Position numbers and translations under genes: made by a program. A DNA stretch of 45,638 nt from assembly GCA_021791145.1 (NCBI GenBank), contig JAJYXE010000009.1:1-45638 (forward strand), read 5' to 3'. Shown one piece after another: positions 25,033 through 33,997 of this stretch. Below the pieces are notes generated by a model. It was not told the origin of the DNA. It saw only the letters and a program-made list of their open reading frames with translations, and did not search any database. Source of the DNA: Actinomycetes bacterium. Its GTDB lineage: Bacteria; Actinomycetota; Acidimicrobiia; Acidimicrobiales; RAAP-2. Positions within the stretch are counted from its first letter, which is position 1; every line of letters begins with the position of its first letter.

Positions 25033-26511
25033 GTGAAGCGGTGGATGCTCGGGACGGTCGTGGCACTTGCCGGCATCGGCGTCCTCGCCGCCGCGATGGT
25101 GCCGCTGCGCTCCCACCTCTCTGTGGCGACGCCGGCACTCGTGCTCGTGGTCCCCGTCGTGGCGGGCGTCGCGGTGGGAGGACTGGCGAGCGGGGTGCTC
25201 GCGGTGGCTGCGGGCTTCATCACCTATGACGCCCTCTTCATCCCTCCCTACGGCACCCTCTCGGTCGGCGCAGCGCAGAATTGGGCGGCGCTGGCGGTCT
25301 ACGCCGTCGTCATGCTGATCGTGGCGAGGATCTTCGCCTTCTTGCGCCGCGCGCGGCTCGAGGCGCGCCACGACGCAACGGCCACCCGCCGTCTCTACGA
25401 GCTCTCCAACCTGCTCATCGGCGACCAGCCCGTCACCGGCGTGCTCCAAGTGATCGCCCGCACGCTTCACCAGGCCTTCGACGCCGACTGGGTGGTCGTC
25501 CTCATCCCCGGCCCTGACGACGGGCGCCTGACGGTCGCCGCGACCGCAGGCACACCCCCAGCTTCGGACATCACGACGCTCGCGCCGGTCGGTGGGCGTC
25601 CGGAGGCGATGCAGCCCGGTGCGGGCACGCACGGGCGCGCGGACGGCATCGTCCGGATCGCGCTCGTCGCGCGCAGCCGTCCGGTAGGGCTCGTCGCGAT
25701 GGCCGGCGCGTCGCTGAGCAGCCACGAGCTCGAGGTCGTCCGCACCTATGCGAACCAGGCCGCCCTGGCCCTGGAAGCGAGCCAGCTGCGCGAGCAAGCG
25801 GTGCGCGCCGAGCTCCTCGAGCAGGTGGACGAGCTCCGAGGTGCGCTCATGGGTGCGGTGTCCCACGACCTGCGCACCCCGCTCGCCTCGGTCAAGACCG
25901 CGGTCAGCGCCCTGCGGCGCGGCGAGGAGGCGGGTGACCTGGGCGAGCAAGACCGCACCGAGCTGCTCGCGCTCATCGAAGAGCGCTCGGACGCCCTGGA
26001 CCGGCTGGTCGCCAATCTCCTCGACATGACCCGGATCCAGTCCGGCGCGCTCGAGCTGCGCCGTGCCATCACTCCTGTCGCAGACGTGGTCGAAGGCGGC
26101 GTCCGCGCGAGCGCCGTGCCTCCGGGCGCCGTGTCCGTTGACCTCCCCGCCGATCTGCCGCCGGTGGACGTCGACGCAGTCTTGATGGAGCAGGTTCTCG
26201 CCAATCTCCTCGACAACGCGGCACGCCACTCGCCCGACGGGACAACGATCCGCGTCTGCGCGCGCACACACACAGGCGTGGTCGAGCTGTCGGTCAGTGA
26301 CGGCGGACCCGGAGTTCCTCCGGCCGAGCGCGAGCGCGTGTTCACCATGTTTGCGAGGCTCGGCGCGCAGGGGCGTGCGGGCCTCGGCCTCGCGATCGCA
26401 AAGGCGTTCGTCGAGGCGCACGGCCAGACCATCCACGTCGAGGACTCGCCGGGCGGCGGGGCGCGCTTCGTCGTCACCCTTCCCGCCTCCCAGGTGCCGG
26501 TGGAGATCTGA
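25033..26511 (+). CDS. KdpD C-terminal-type membrane histidine kinase
   Basis: 492 residues. The N-terminal DUF4118 membrane domain has hydrophobic spans at about 7-27, 33-62 and 84-104. A GAF-like domain covers about 120-250. The kinase has H-box GAVSHDLRTPLASVKTA (H278), N-box VLANLLDNAARHSP, G1 SDGGPGVP and G2 GLGLAIAK. This is the half of KdpD missing from the minus-strand gene. It should phosphorylate KdpE, 6 bp downstream. GTG start, with GGGAGG about 12 nt upstream. The 125-bp gap to the sensor gene must hold divergent promoters; a TACACT at 25002 is a possible -10. Confidence 0.9.
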   Translation: MKRWMLGTVVALAGIGVLAAAMVPLRSHLSVATPALVLVVPVVAGVAVGGLASGVLAVAAGFITYDALFIPPYGTLSVGAAQNWAALAVYAVVMLIVARIFAFLRRARLEARHDATATRRLYELSNLLIGDQPVTGVLQVIARTLHQAFDADWVVVLIPGPDDGRLTVAATAGTPPASDITTLAPVGGRPEAMQPGAGTHGRADGIVRIALVARSRPVGLVAMAGASLSSHELEVVRTYANQAALALEASQLREQAVRAELLEQVDELRGALMGAVSHDLRTPLASVKTAVSALRRGEEAGDLGEQDRTELLALIEERSDALDRLVANLLDMTRIQSGALELRRAITPVADVVEGGVRASAVPPGAVSVDLPADLPPVDVDAVLMEQVLANLLDNAARHSPDGTTIRVCARTHTGVVELSVSDGGPGVPPAERERVFTMFARLGAQGRAGLGLAIAKAFVEAHGQTIHVEDSPGGGARFVVTLPASQVPVEI

Positions 26512-26517
26512 GGAGCC

Positions 26518-27198
26518 ATGGCGCGCATCCTGGTCATCGACGACGACCGCGCCCTGCTCCGTGCCCTCGAGATCGCGTTGACGGCCCGCGGGCACGAGGT
26601 CGCGATGGCGCGCACGGCGGCGGGCGGGATCTCCCAGGCGTCCCTCGTGAGCCCTGACGTCGTGGTCCTCGACCTGGGGCTGCCCGATCTCGACGGGGTC
26701 GAGGTCGTGAGAAGGCTCCGCCAGTGGACCCAGGTGCCGGTGATCGTCCTGTCCGCCGCAGCCTCGGAGCCGAGGAAGGTGACCGCCCTGGACGCGGGGG
26801 CCGACGACTATGTGACCAAGCCCTTCGGCATGGCAGAGCTCGAGGCGCGCCTGCGGGTCGCGCTCCGCCGCCGAGCCGACGGCGCGGCCGACGAGCCCGC
26901 ATCCATCGGCGTCGGCAAGCTCGAGGTCGACCTCGTGCACCACATGGCCCGGCTTGGGGGAAAGGACCTCGATCTCACGCGAAGGGAGTTCGACCTTCTC
27001 GCCTACCTCGCACGCCACTCGGGCAAGGTCTGCACGCACCAGATGATCCTCCACGACGTCTGGGGGTCTGCCTACGGTGCGGAGGCCCACTACTTGCGTG
27101 TCTACGCCCACCGCCTCCGCCGAAAGCTCGGGGATGCTGGTGACATGCTGCGTACCCAGCCCGGGATCGGCTACCAGCTGGTGGACGACTCCGGCTGA
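26518..27198 (+). CDS. kdpE: KdpE-type OmpR-family response regulator
   Basis: 226 residues. Receiver domain with acidic pocket VIDDD, phosphorylation site D52 (VVLDLGLPD) and Lys in VTKPFG. The C-terminal winged helix of the OmpR type has LTRREFDLLAYLARHSGKV and LRVYAHRLRRKLGD. It activates kdpFABC when potassium is low. It is co-transcribed with the kinase and converges on the OB-fold gene that ends the kdp operon. Candidate binding repeats lie at 32254-32302. Confidence 0.92.
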   Translation: MARILVIDDDRALLRALEIALTARGHEVAMARTAAGGISQASLVSPDVVVLDLGLPDLDGVEVVRRLRQWTQVPVIVLSAAASEPRKVTALDAGADDYVTKPFGMAELEARLRVALRRRADGAADEPASIGVGKLEVDLVHHMARLGGKDLDLTRREFDLLAYLARHSGKVCTHQMILHDVWGSAYGAEAHYLRVYAHRLRRKLGDAGDMLRTQPGIGYQLVDDSG

Positions 27199-27228
27199 GC
27201 CACAGGCGCCGCCGCCCCCCACGGCCGC

Positions 27229-27552
27229 TCAGCCCTTGCCCGGGCAGCCGAACCGGTAGAGCGGGTTCAAGATGCACAACGCTGCGCCATGCACGCACAG
27301 CGTGCCCTCGACCTCGAGCGTCGCACCGACGACGACGCCGGCGATCGACTCCCGACCCAGCCAGCGCACAAGGATCGTCCCGGTCCCGTCGTCGAGCACG
27401 ACGTCGCAGGCGCGGCAGGGGACGGAGCGGGCGCACACAGAGCGGACGACGCCGGCGAGCGTCGCACGCTGGCGCGGGCCTGCGTTTGCCACGTGGCGGG
27501 CCACGGGTCGCCCGCTCCACTCGGTCACGTCCTCCGGCAGCCAGCCGCTCAT
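27229..27552 (-). CDS. OB-fold nucleic-acid-binding domain protein
   Basis: 107 residues. The core (RATLAGVVRSVCAR..., VVLDDGTGTILVRWLG, GATLEVEGTLCVHGAALCI) is a single OB-fold of the nucleic-acid-binding type. Five or more Cys residues, including SVPCRACD, might bind metal. ATG is chosen because homologous OB proteins start with a short acidic leader; the frame is longer upstream but that part overlaps kdpC. It lies 31 nt after kdpC and is probably the last gene of the kdp operon. Its link to potassium uptake is unknown. Confidence 0.75.
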   Translation of the reverse strand: MSGWLPEDVTEWSGRPVARHVANAGPRQRATLAGVVRSVCARSVPCRACDVVLDDGTGTILVRWLGRESIAGVVVGATLEVEGTLCVHGAALCILNPLYRFGCPGKG

Positions 27553-27583
27553 CGCTGCACCCTCTTGGAGAGCCGCATCGCGC

Positions 27584-28159
27584 TTACCGCAGCCTTGCCA
27601 GTGCCTCGTTGAGCGAGAGCACGTTGACGACCGGCGACCCGAGGAAGCCGAGCTCTGCGCCCCGCGTCTCTTCGACGATGAGCCTGCGCAGCTCGGCAGG
27701 CGAGACCCCGGTCGCCTTCGACACCATCGGCACCTGGGCACGTGCATCCTGAGGAGTGATGTCCGGATCGAGGCCGCTCCCCGACGTGGTCACGAGGTCG
27801 GTGGTGGGGTCGACCCCGACCCTGTGCCAGGCCACGATGAGCGCGTGCACGTCTGCGCGCAGCGCCTTGGAGCGTGGGCCGAGGTTGGCCGAGGCCGACT
27901 CGCCGGGCCGTCCGTTCGCCACGAGCGGGTTGTCCGCGTCGGGGCGGCCGTGGAACCACTGGGGATCGAGGATCCTGGTGGTCGAATAACCGTTCCAGTT
28001 CTGGCCGATGATCGCCGAGCCGTTCTTCGTGATCGATCCGTTCGCCTGGAAGGAGAAGAACGCCTGCGCCACGCCGGTGCCGAGAAGCCCGTAGCAGAAG
28101 CCGAGGAGCGCCGTGAGCACCAGTGCGAGCACAAGCGAACGGAGCAGGTACCTGACCAC
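27584..28159 (-). CDS. kdpC: potassium-transporting ATPase subunit KdpC
   Basis: 191 residues with one N-terminal membrane span (about 4-28: LLRSLVLALVLTALLGFCYG) and a periplasmic domain holding the KdpC signatures IGQNWNGYSTTR and FHGRPDADNP, DLVTTSGSGLDPDIT and the terminal VNVLSLNEAL. KdpC stabilises the KdpFABC complex. The GTG lies 11 nt after the kdpB stop. Confidence 0.94.
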   Translation of the reverse strand: MVRYLLRSLVLALVLTALLGFCYGLLGTGVAQAFFSFQANGSITKNGSAIIGQNWNGYSTTRILDPQWFHGRPDADNPLVANGRPGESASANLGPRSKALRADVHALIVAWHRVGVDPTTDLVTTSGSGLDPDITPQDARAQVPMVSKATGVSPAELRRLIVEETRGAELGFLGSPVVNVLSLNEALARLR

Positions 28160-28170
28160 TCGAGCCTCCC

Positions 28171-30252
28171 TCAGTACCAGTGGACTGCCGTGAGGAACAG
28201 GTCGATCAGCTTGATGCCGACGAACGGAACCACCATTCCGCCCACCGCGTAGATCGAGACGTTGCGGCGCAGGATCGCCAGCGCGCTGCTCGGGCGCCAC
28301 CTGACCCCTCGCAGCGCGAGCGGGATCAGCGCCACGATGACGAGCGCGTTGAAGATGACCGCGGAGAGCACAGCCGAGGTCGGGCTGTGGAGCCTCATGA
28401 CGTTGAGTGCGCCGAGCTGGGGATAGGTGGCGACGAAGAGGGCGGGGATGATGGCGAAGTACTTGGCGATGTCGTTCGCGATCGAAAAGGTGGTGAGCGA
28501 GCCGCGGGTGATCAGGAGCTGCTTGCCGATCTCGACGATTGTGATGAGCTTCGTGGGGTTGGAGTCGAGATCCACCATGTTGCCGGCTTCCTTCGCCGCG
28601 GACGTGCCCGTGTTCATCGCGACCCCGACGTCCGCCTGCGCGAGCGCAGGGGCGTCGTTGGTGCCGTCGCCGGTCATCGCAACCAGGCGGCCGCCCTCCT
28701 GCTCGGATCTGATGAGCTCGAGCTTCGTCTCCGGCGTCGCCTCTGCGAGGAAGTCGTCGACCCCTGCCTCCTGGGCGATCGCCGCAGCGGTCAGCGGATT
28801 GTCGCCGGTGATCATCACCGTGCGGATGCCTGCAGCACGCATCTGGTCGAAACGCTCCCGGATGCCTTCCTTGACGACGTCCTTCAGCTCGATGACCCCG
28901 AGGACGTCGAGCCCGTCGGCGACCACCAGCGGAGTCGCCCCCCGGCGCGCGATCGAGTCGACGACGTCGTCGAGTCCGTCGGGAACGATGCCACCGTGCT
29001 CGACGACCCAGCGGCGTACAGCTTCCGCAGCGCCCTTACGGATCTTGCGGTCGCCGAGGTCCAGGCCGGACATGCGGGTTGCCGCCGAGAACGGGACGAA
29101 CTCGTGGGCTTCGCTGAGCGCGCGCTCGCGAATGTCGAAGCGTTCCTTGGCGAGGACGACGATCGAGCGACCCTCGGGGGTCTCATCGGCCAACGAAGCG
29201 AGCTGTGCCGCGTCGGCGAGCTCCACCTCGGTGTGGCCGCCTGCCGGGTGAAAGCTGTCCGCCATCCGGTTGCCGAGCGTGATCGTCCCGGTCTTGTCCA
29301 AGAGCAGGGTCTGGACGTCACCGGCTGCTTCGACCGCGCGGCCGCTCATGGCGAGCACGTTGCGCTGGACCAGACGGTCCATCCCGGCGATCCCGATGGC
29401 CGACAGAAGAGCGCCGATCGTCGTCGGGATCAGGCAGACGAGCAGCGCGACCAGCACCACCACCGAGACCGTCGCGCCGGCGTAGTGACCGAAGGGCTGC
29501 AGCACGACGACGACTGGGATGAAGACGATGGTGAGCACCGACAAGAGGATCGTGAGCGCGATCTCGTTGGGGGTCTTCTGACGGTTGGCGCCTTCGACGA
29601 GGGCAATCATCCGATCCATGAACGTCTTGCCTCGCTCGGCCGTGATCCGCACCACGATCCGGTCTGACAGCACCTTGGTGCCGCCGGTGACCGCAGAGCG
29701 GTCGCCGCCCGACTCGCGGATGACCGGTGCGGACTCGCCGGTGATGGCGGACTCGTCGACCGACGCCACGCCCTCCACGATCTCGCCGTCGGACGGGATC
29801 ATGTCACCGGCTTCGCAGACCACGAGGTCCCCTTTTGCCAATTCGGACGCGAGCACGCGGCTCTCCTCGCGGTTCGCATCCAGGCGCCGCGCCTCGGTCT
29901 CCGAGCGCATCCGCCGGAGGGTGTCCGCCTGGGCCTTCCCTCGGCCCTCGGCCATCGCCTCGGCGAAATTCGCGAACAGCACGGTGAGGAAGAGCCACGC
30001 GGTGATCGACCAGGCGAAGAGCGTCGGGTGCGCGATGGATTCTGCGAGGGTCACCACCGTGCCGATGAGCACGATGAACATCACCGGGTTCCGCACTTGC
30101 ACTCTCGGATCGAGCTTCTTGAACGCCTCACCGCCTGCGTAGCGGAGGATCTCCTCGTCGAAGAGGCTTCGTCGCCCCGCGACGCCCTTGGCGCGCGGCG
30201 CGCCGGCGCCGGGAGGTGCCGGCACGGGGGCGGAGGTGGCGGTGTCGATCAC
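28171..30252 (-). CDS. kdpB: potassium-transporting ATPase subunit KdpB
   Basis: 693 residues, type IA P-type ATPase. Phosphorylation site D319 in [13 protein letters not shown], actuator TGES (ITGESAPV), hinge [16 protein letters not shown], and membrane motif [15 protein letters not shown]. It hydrolyses ATP to drive K+ import through KdpA. I choose GTG at 30252, which makes a GTGA overlap with the kdpA stop; a TTG one codon upstream is equally possible. The first 25 residues are Pro/Ala-rich and poorly conserved. Confidence 0.95.
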   Translation of the reverse strand: MIDTATSAPVPAPPGAGAPRAKGVAGRRSLFDEEILRYAGGEAFKKLDPRVQVRNPVMFIVLIGTVVTLAESIAHPTLFAWSITAWLFLTVLFANFAEAMAEGRGKAQADTLRRMRSETEARRLDANREESRVLASELAKGDLVVCEAGDMIPSDGEIVEGVASVDESAITGESAPVIRESGGDRSAVTGGTKVLSDRIVVRITAERGKTFMDRMIALVEGANRQKTPNEIALTILLSVLTIVFIPVVVVLQPFGHYAGATVSVVVLVALLVCLIPTTIGALLSAIGIAGMDRLVQRNVLAMSGRAVEAAGDVQTLLLDKTGTITLGNRMADSFHPAGGHTEVELADAAQLASLADETPEGRSIVVLAKERFDIRERALSEAHEFVPFSAATRMSGLDLGDRKIRKGAAEAVRRWVVEHGGIVPDGLDDVVDSIARRGATPLVVADGLDVLGVIELKDVVKEGIRERFDQMRAAGIRTVMITGDNPLTAAAIAQEAGVDDFLAEATPETKLELIRSEQEGGRLVAMTGDGTNDAPALAQADVGVAMNTGTSAAKEAGNMVDLDSNPTKLITIVEIGKQLLITRGSLTTFSIANDIAKYFAIIPALFVATYPQLGALNVMRLHSPTSAVLSAVIFNALVIVALIPLALRGVRWRPSSALAILRRNVSIYAVGGMVVPFVGIKLIDLFLTAVHWY

Positions 30253-32054
30253 CAACGTGCGCCCCTATGGGCCGGTCCCACGAGATGGACGAGATGGGCC
30301 GGTCCCACGAGATGGACGAGATGGGCCGGTCCCACGAGATGGACGAGATGGACAAGCGAAGCTCCGAAGAATTTGTTGTGGGACAGCTGCTCGACGATCG
30401 GGCCGAGCGCGACCGCGGGGAAGAAGGTGAGACCGCCCACGATGAGGATCACGCCGATGAGGAGCCCCACAAACATGGTGTTGTCGGTCCGGAACGTTCC
30501 CGCTGAGCTTGGCACGAGGTTCTTCGCCGCGAGCGTCCCGGCCAGTGCGAGGGTCGGCACGATGACGGCAAATCGCCCCCTGATCGTCGCGATCCCGCCG
30601 GTGACGTTGTAGAAGGCGTGGTTGCCTGTGAGGCCGGCGAACGCCGAGCCGTTGTTGTTCGCCTGCGAGGTGAAGGCATAGAGGATCTCGCTGAAGCCGT
30701 GCGGCCCGCCGTTGAGCGGCCCGGCGCGCCCCGCGTGGACCGAGACGGCGATCCCCGTCAGCACGAGCACGGTGACGGGCATGACGAGGATGCCCAGGCC
30801 CGCGAGCTTCACCTCGCGAGCCTGGATCTTCTTTCCCAGGTACTCGGGCGTCCGCCCGATCATCAGCCCGCCGATGAAGACGGCCACGATGGCGAACAGC
30901 AGGATCGTGTAGAGGCCGCTCCCGACGCCGCCGGGAGACACCTCGCCGAGCATCATCCCCGTGAGGAGGCCGAATCCTCCCATCGGGTTGTACGAGTCGT
31001 TGGACCCGTCGACCGACCCGGTGGACGTCTGGGTGGAAGTGACGTCGTAGAGGGCGGACTGCGTGTCGCCGAAGCGCACCTCTTTGCCCTCCATGTTGCC
31101 GGTGGGTTGACGGGTCAACCCCGCTGCCGCAACGGCCGGGTTCGCCTGGTGCTCGGCGTAGGAGGTGAAGGCCGTCCACGCCCCGAAGATGAGCGCCATC
31201 GCAGCCAGCACCGTGACGCCTTGGCGAACTGCTCCCACCATCCTCCCGAAGACGTAGGTGAGCGCGACAGGGATGCACAGGATGAGCGCCATCGACAGCA
31301 GGTTGGTGAGGCCGGTGGGGTTCTCGAACGGGTCGGCGCCGTTTGCATTGAAGAAGCCCCCGCCGTTGGTGCCCAGCTCCTTGATGGTCTCCATGAAGCC
31401 GGCGGGGCCGCGCGGGATCGTCTGGGTCACTCCGTTCAGCACGTCGTGCACGTGCGCGGGCCCTGCCAGCGTCTGGACCGCACCTTGGCTCACGAACACG
31501 ATGCCGAAGATGAAGGCGATCGGGAACAGCACGTAGAGGCAGCCGCGAACCGTATCGACCCAGAAGTTGCCTATCGTGGTCGACCCCTTCCGGGCGAACC
31601 CGCGGATGAGCGCGACGGCCACCGCCATCCCCACGGCGGCGGAGACGAACTGCTGCACCATGAGGGCGCCCATCTGGGAGAAGTAGGACATCGTCCTCTC
31701 GCCGGCATAGTTCTGCCAGTTGGTGTTGGTGACGAACGAGACAGCGGTGTTCCACGACAGCGCAGGGGGGACCGCGCCGAGGTGCTGGGGATCGAGAGGG
31801 AGCGTTCCTTGCACCCGGAAGATCAGGAACTCGAGGAGAAGGAAGACGCCCGAGAAGACGAGGAGCGAGGTCGCGTAGCGCTTCCACGTCTGCTCGCGGC
31901 CGGGCGCAGTCCCGATGAGCCGATAGATCGGGCGTTCGAGGAAGCCGAGGAAGCGCACCCGTGTCTCGTAGACCGCCACCATGTAGCCGCCGAGGAAGCG
32001 CCACGCGAGCGCGGTGAGCGCAAGGAGGGCGATGATCGTCCAGGCGAAGTTCAT
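30249..32054 (-). CDS. kdpA: potassium-transporting ATPase subunit KdpA
   Basis: 601 residues, membrane channel subunit with about ten spans. Selectivity-filter loops are visible as [30 protein letters not shown] and [13 protein letters not shown]. It binds and conducts K+ in the KdpFABC pump. The family normally ends soon after [14 protein letters not shown]; here about 44 further residues follow, mainly three copies of LVHLVGPAH from a 27-bp repeat. The stop overlaps the kdpB start. An ATG start follows kdpF by 7 nt. Confidence 0.95.
   Translation of the reverse strand: MNFAWTIIALLALTALAWRFLGGYMVAVYETRVRFLGFLERPIYRLIGTAPGREQTWKRYATSLLVFSGVFLLLEFLIFRVQGTLPLDPQHLGAVPPALSWNTAVSFVTNTNWQNYAGERTMSYFSQMGALMVQQFVSAAVGMAVAVALIRGFARKGSTTIGNFWVDTVRGCLYVLFPIAFIFGIVFVSQGAVQTLAGPAHVHDVLNGVTQTIPRGPAGFMETIKELGTNGGGFFNANGADPFENPTGLTNLLSMALILCIPVALTYVFGRMVGAVRQGVTVLAAMALIFGAWTAFTSYAEHQANPAVAAAGLTRQPTGNMEGKEVRFGDTQSALYDVTSTQTSTGSVDGSNDSYNPMGGFGLLTGMMLGEVSPGGVGSGLYTILLFAIVAVFIGGLMIGRTPEYLGKKIQAREVKLAGLGILVMPVTVLVLTGIAVSVHAGRAGPLNGGPHGFSEILYAFTSQANNNGSAFAGLTGNHAFYNVTGGIATIRGRFAVIVPTLALAGTLAAKNLVPSSAGTFRTDNTMFVGLLIGVILIVGGLTFFPAVALGPIVEQLSHNKFFGASLVHLVHLVGPAHLVHLVGPAHLVHLVGPAHRGARW
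30269..30349 (-). repeat. 27-bp perfect tandem repeat, 3 units, in kdpA
   Basis: Three identical 27-bp units (30269-30295, 30296-30322, 30323-30349) beginning GGGCCGGTCCCACGAGATGG on the plus strand. They encode LVHLVGPAH in the kdpA frame. Perfect identity implies recent expansion. Confidence 0.95.
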
Positions 32055-32061
32055 CGTGTCG

Positions 32062-32151
32062 TCAGAACCGCTCAGGCTTGAAGAGCGCGAACCCTACGTA
32101 CACGAACACGGCGATCGAGACCGCGAGCAGGATGCCGTCGGAGACGCTCAT
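32062..32151 (-). CDS. kdpF: KdpF, small regulatory subunit of the Kdp ATPase
   Basis: 29 residues, too short for most gene callers. One hydrophobic span (ILLAVSIAVFVYVGFALF) ends with KPERF, the usual KdpF terminus. KdpF is a lipid-like stabiliser bound between KdpA and KdpB. It lies 7 nt before kdpA. Its ATG overlaps the stop of the next upstream ORF by 4 nt. Confidence 0.92.
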   Translation of the reverse strand: MSVSDGILLAVSIAVFVYVGFALFKPERF

Positions 32152-32231
32152 ACTCGGTCCAGTGCCCACACGAGACCGACCATGACGGAGAAGAAGATCA
32201 CCGTGCCGAGCACCGCGAGGAAGTCACCCAT
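32148..32231 (-). CDS. 27-residue membrane ORF at the head of the kdp operon
   Basis: An ATG at 32231 opens a 27-codon frame with one hydrophobic span (LAVLGTVIFFSVMVGLVWAL) and a short DRV tail. Its stop codon overlaps the kdpF start as ATGA, so translation would be coupled. The protein differs from KdpF and ends in Asp-Arg rather than PERF. I recall similar tiny ORFs before kdpF in other actinobacteria, but I know of no assigned function. It might be an extra subunit or a translation leader. Confidence 0.65.
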   Translation of the reverse strand: MGDFLAVLGTVIFFSVMVGLVWALDRV

Positions 32232-32253
32232 TCGCCCATTGAACCGGCGCGGC

Positions 32254-32302
32254 CGTCAACGCGACGTCTACGTCTGGGCGCCTCGCGTCAACAATTCGTC
32301 AA
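32254..32302 (-). promoter_or_regulatory. candidate KdpE-binding direct repeats
   Basis: Three TTGACG hexamers on the minus strand (32302-32297, 32291-32286, 32259-32254). The first two are 11 bp apart, the helical-turn spacing of OmpR-family half-sites; the third is 32 bp further. They lie 23-70 bp before the first kdp ORF. They could alternatively act as -35 elements. Confidence 0.45.
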
Positions 32303-32361
32303 CGTGGCGTGCCGCGTCGCCTCCCTGCGACGCCGCGATCCCGGCCAGCCGCCCGGCTCCC

Positions 32362-32367
32362 TAGGCT
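32362..32367 (+). promoter_or_regulatory. candidate leaderless promoter
   Basis: TAGGCT lies 7 nt before the ATG at 32375. No Shine-Dalgarno sequence is present in the gap. Confidence 0.4.
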
Positions 32368-32374
32368 CTCGACC

Positions 32375-33079
32375 ATGCACGCCCAGAGGGGCACGCCGCT
32401 GGGCCGGCGGGTCTGGCTCCTTCCCCGGCTCGTGGTGCTCCTTGCGCTCTCGGCGCTTGCGGGGTGGGAGGGACTGCAGGGGCGCTACTCGGTGGCGTCC
32501 CACGCAAGCGTGCTGGCGGTGATCGGCGCCGTCCTCGTGGTCGCGTTGGTCGAAGGCCGAGACAGGCAGAGAGCCCGCAGCCCCGAGTGGGCCCGCGCCG
32601 TCGCACGTGCTCCGAGTCGCCTACTGCGCGCGAGGCGCTGGTCCCCCGCCATGTTGGGCGCTGTTGCGTGGGTGGTCTTGATCCTGGCGACCATCGCGTG
32701 GGACGTGACGAGCTTCACCGCTCGGCTGCGTTCCCTTCCGACCCTGAGCCGCCTCTTCGGCGACGTGACCGACCACGACTGGGGAAGAGCGCTCGTCTTC
32801 GCGCTATGGCTCGCCCTGGGCCTGTACCTCGCGATCGGCTGGCGCCTCCCCCTCGGAAGTGCGCGGCTCGGCAGCACACGCACCGAGCAGTGCGGTCGTG
32901 GTGACCGCAGGCTCCCTCCAGACGCAGCCGGCGCAGTCGACGCGACAAGGGCGACAAGGACGACAGGAGCAGCTGGCGCGACAGGAGCAGCTGGCGCGAC
33001 TGGCGCAGCTGGCGCGACTGGAGCAGCTGGCGCGACTGGCGCAGCCGGCGCGACTGGCGCAGCTGGCGCGACATCATGA
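32375..33079 (+). CDS. hypothetical membrane protein with AGATGA repeat tail
   Basis: 234 residues. Hydrophobic spans at about 14-30 (LLPRLVVLLALSALAG), 45-62 (VLAVIGAVLVVALVEG), 92-112 (LGAVAWVVLILATIAW) and 140-157 (ALVFALWLALGLYLAIGW). The last 50 residues are Ala/Gly/Thr repeats. It is divergent from the kdp operon and overlaps the next gene by 4 nt. I do not recognise the family. The start is supported by the TAGGCT box 7 nt upstream. Confidence 0.7.
   Translation: MHAQRGTPLGRRVWLLPRLVVLLALSALAGWEGLQGRYSVASHASVLAVIGAVLVVALVEGRDRQRARSPEWARAVARAPSRLLRARRWSPAMLGAVAWVVLILATIAWDVTSFTARLRSLPTLSRLFGDVTDHDWGRALVFALWLALGLYLAIGWRLPLGSARLGSTRTEQCGRGDRRLPPDAAGAVDATRATRTTGAAGATGAAGATGAAGATGAAGATGAAGATGAAGATS
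32963..33070 (+). repeat. 18-bp tandem repeat, 6 units, in frame
   Basis: Six units of the type ACTGGCGCAGCTGGCGCG (32963-33070) encode TGAAGA hexapeptides at the C-terminus of the preceding membrane protein. Units differ at one or two positions. The array ends 6 bp before the ATGA overlap. Confidence 0.92.
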
Positions 33080-33270
33080 CCGTCGGCGCCGTCGTGTGGG
33101 CGGTCATCGGGGCTGCGTGGGTGCTCTGGCTCCTGATCACTTGGCTCGTTCGGTCACTTCCGGGCGTCGACTCGGTCGTCCACGTGTTTCTCGGGTCGTG
33201 GATCGGCCGGTTCATCGCGCTCGCCGCGTGGGCCGAGGCTGGCTGGCACCTGTTCGGTCAGCGGCCGTAA
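33076..33270 (+). CDS. small two-span membrane protein (DUF6186-like)
   Basis: 64 residues: spans at about 3-26 (VGAVVWAVIGAAWVLWLLIT) and 42-60, ending GWHLFGQRP. Length and the terminal GWH motif resemble the actinobacterial DUF6186 family; this is from memory and uncertain. It is translationally coupled to the gene before it, so the two probably work together in the membrane. Confidence 0.6.
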   Translation: MTVGAVVWAVIGAAWVLWLLITWLVRSLPGVDSVVHVFLGSWIGRFIALAAWAEAGWHLFGQRP

Positions 33271-33313
33271 GGCGAAGGCCCGCCGGCTCTTCCGCCTTCC
33301 TCAGGCTCAGGGC

Positions 33314-33835
33314 TCAGGCTCGGGACATCGGCACTGAGTGGTCGGGGAGCGAACCGTGGTCGTCGGGCCCAAGGGGAGCGCCGCGTGCTTCACGCTCGAG
33401 CCGCTCACGGCGCGCCGGCACGACGATGGACTGGTTCCTCACGTGCACGAACCACGCGGTCATGGCGAGCACCCCCTGGATGCCCATGCCGACGAAGCCG
33501 AGGAAGATGAGCAGTCCGAGAGTGAGATAGGCGTTGTTCGGCCCGACGACGCGCTTTCCCAAGATCCAGTTGATGAGCGCCATCATGAAGAATGCAAGTC
33601 CCCACCACGAGCTGGACATGATCACCGCGGCGCGCGCGGTGCGCCGGTACCCGCCCGAGAGGGAGCGGAAGCACCGGGGGAAGACCGCTCCTCCGATCGC
33701 GAGGGAGACGACGAGGAGGCCGCCTGCGACGACCGCGGGCCACCAGGTGTCGGTGTAGACGCCGAGGACGGCGAAGGACATGGCGCATGCGAACAGCAGG
33801 GTCAACCCGATCAGCGTCAGGTACAGCGTCCGCAC
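33314..33835 (-). CDS. four-span hypothetical membrane protein
   Basis: 173 residues with spans at about 4-26, 32-54, 69-92 and 102-130, and a charged C-terminal tail (PARRERLEREARGAP). No catalytic motif is seen. The GTG start is preceded by GCTGAGGTGAG at about 8 nt. It converges on the 64-residue gene. Function unknown. Confidence 0.7.
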   Translation of the reverse strand: MRTLYLTLIGLTLLFACAMSFAVLGVYTDTWWPAVVAGGLLVVSLAIGGAVFPRCFRSLSGGYRRTARAAVIMSSSWWGLAFFMMALINWILGKRVVGPNNAYLTLGLLIFLGFVGMGIQGVLAMTAWFVHVRNQSIVVPARRERLEREARGAPLGPDDHGSLPDHSVPMSRA

Positions 33836-33955
33836 TCCGTGCTCACCTCAGCTTTCTCGTCGTCGCCGGCACCGAGCCCTGCCGTCGACCCGGGCGAGCG
33901 CTCCTCGCCTGCACACAGCTTGCCCTACTGCTCGCCACCGGTCACATTCGCCCGG

Positions 33956-33982
33956 CAGCCCGCCCAGCCCGCCCAGCCCGCA
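33956..33982. repeat. 9-bp tandem repeat, 3 units
   Basis: CAGCCCGCC twice and CAGCCCGCA once, between the O-methyltransferase stop and the four-span protein start. The rest of this 160-bp gap shows nothing recognisable. Confidence 0.6.
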
Positions 33983-33997
33983 CGGCGCCCGGGAGGG

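Noticed and set aside
30269..30349. Tandem repeat considered as a CRISPR array
   Set aside because: Units are contiguous without spacers and lie inside kdpA; no cas genes are present. The same applies to the other arrays.
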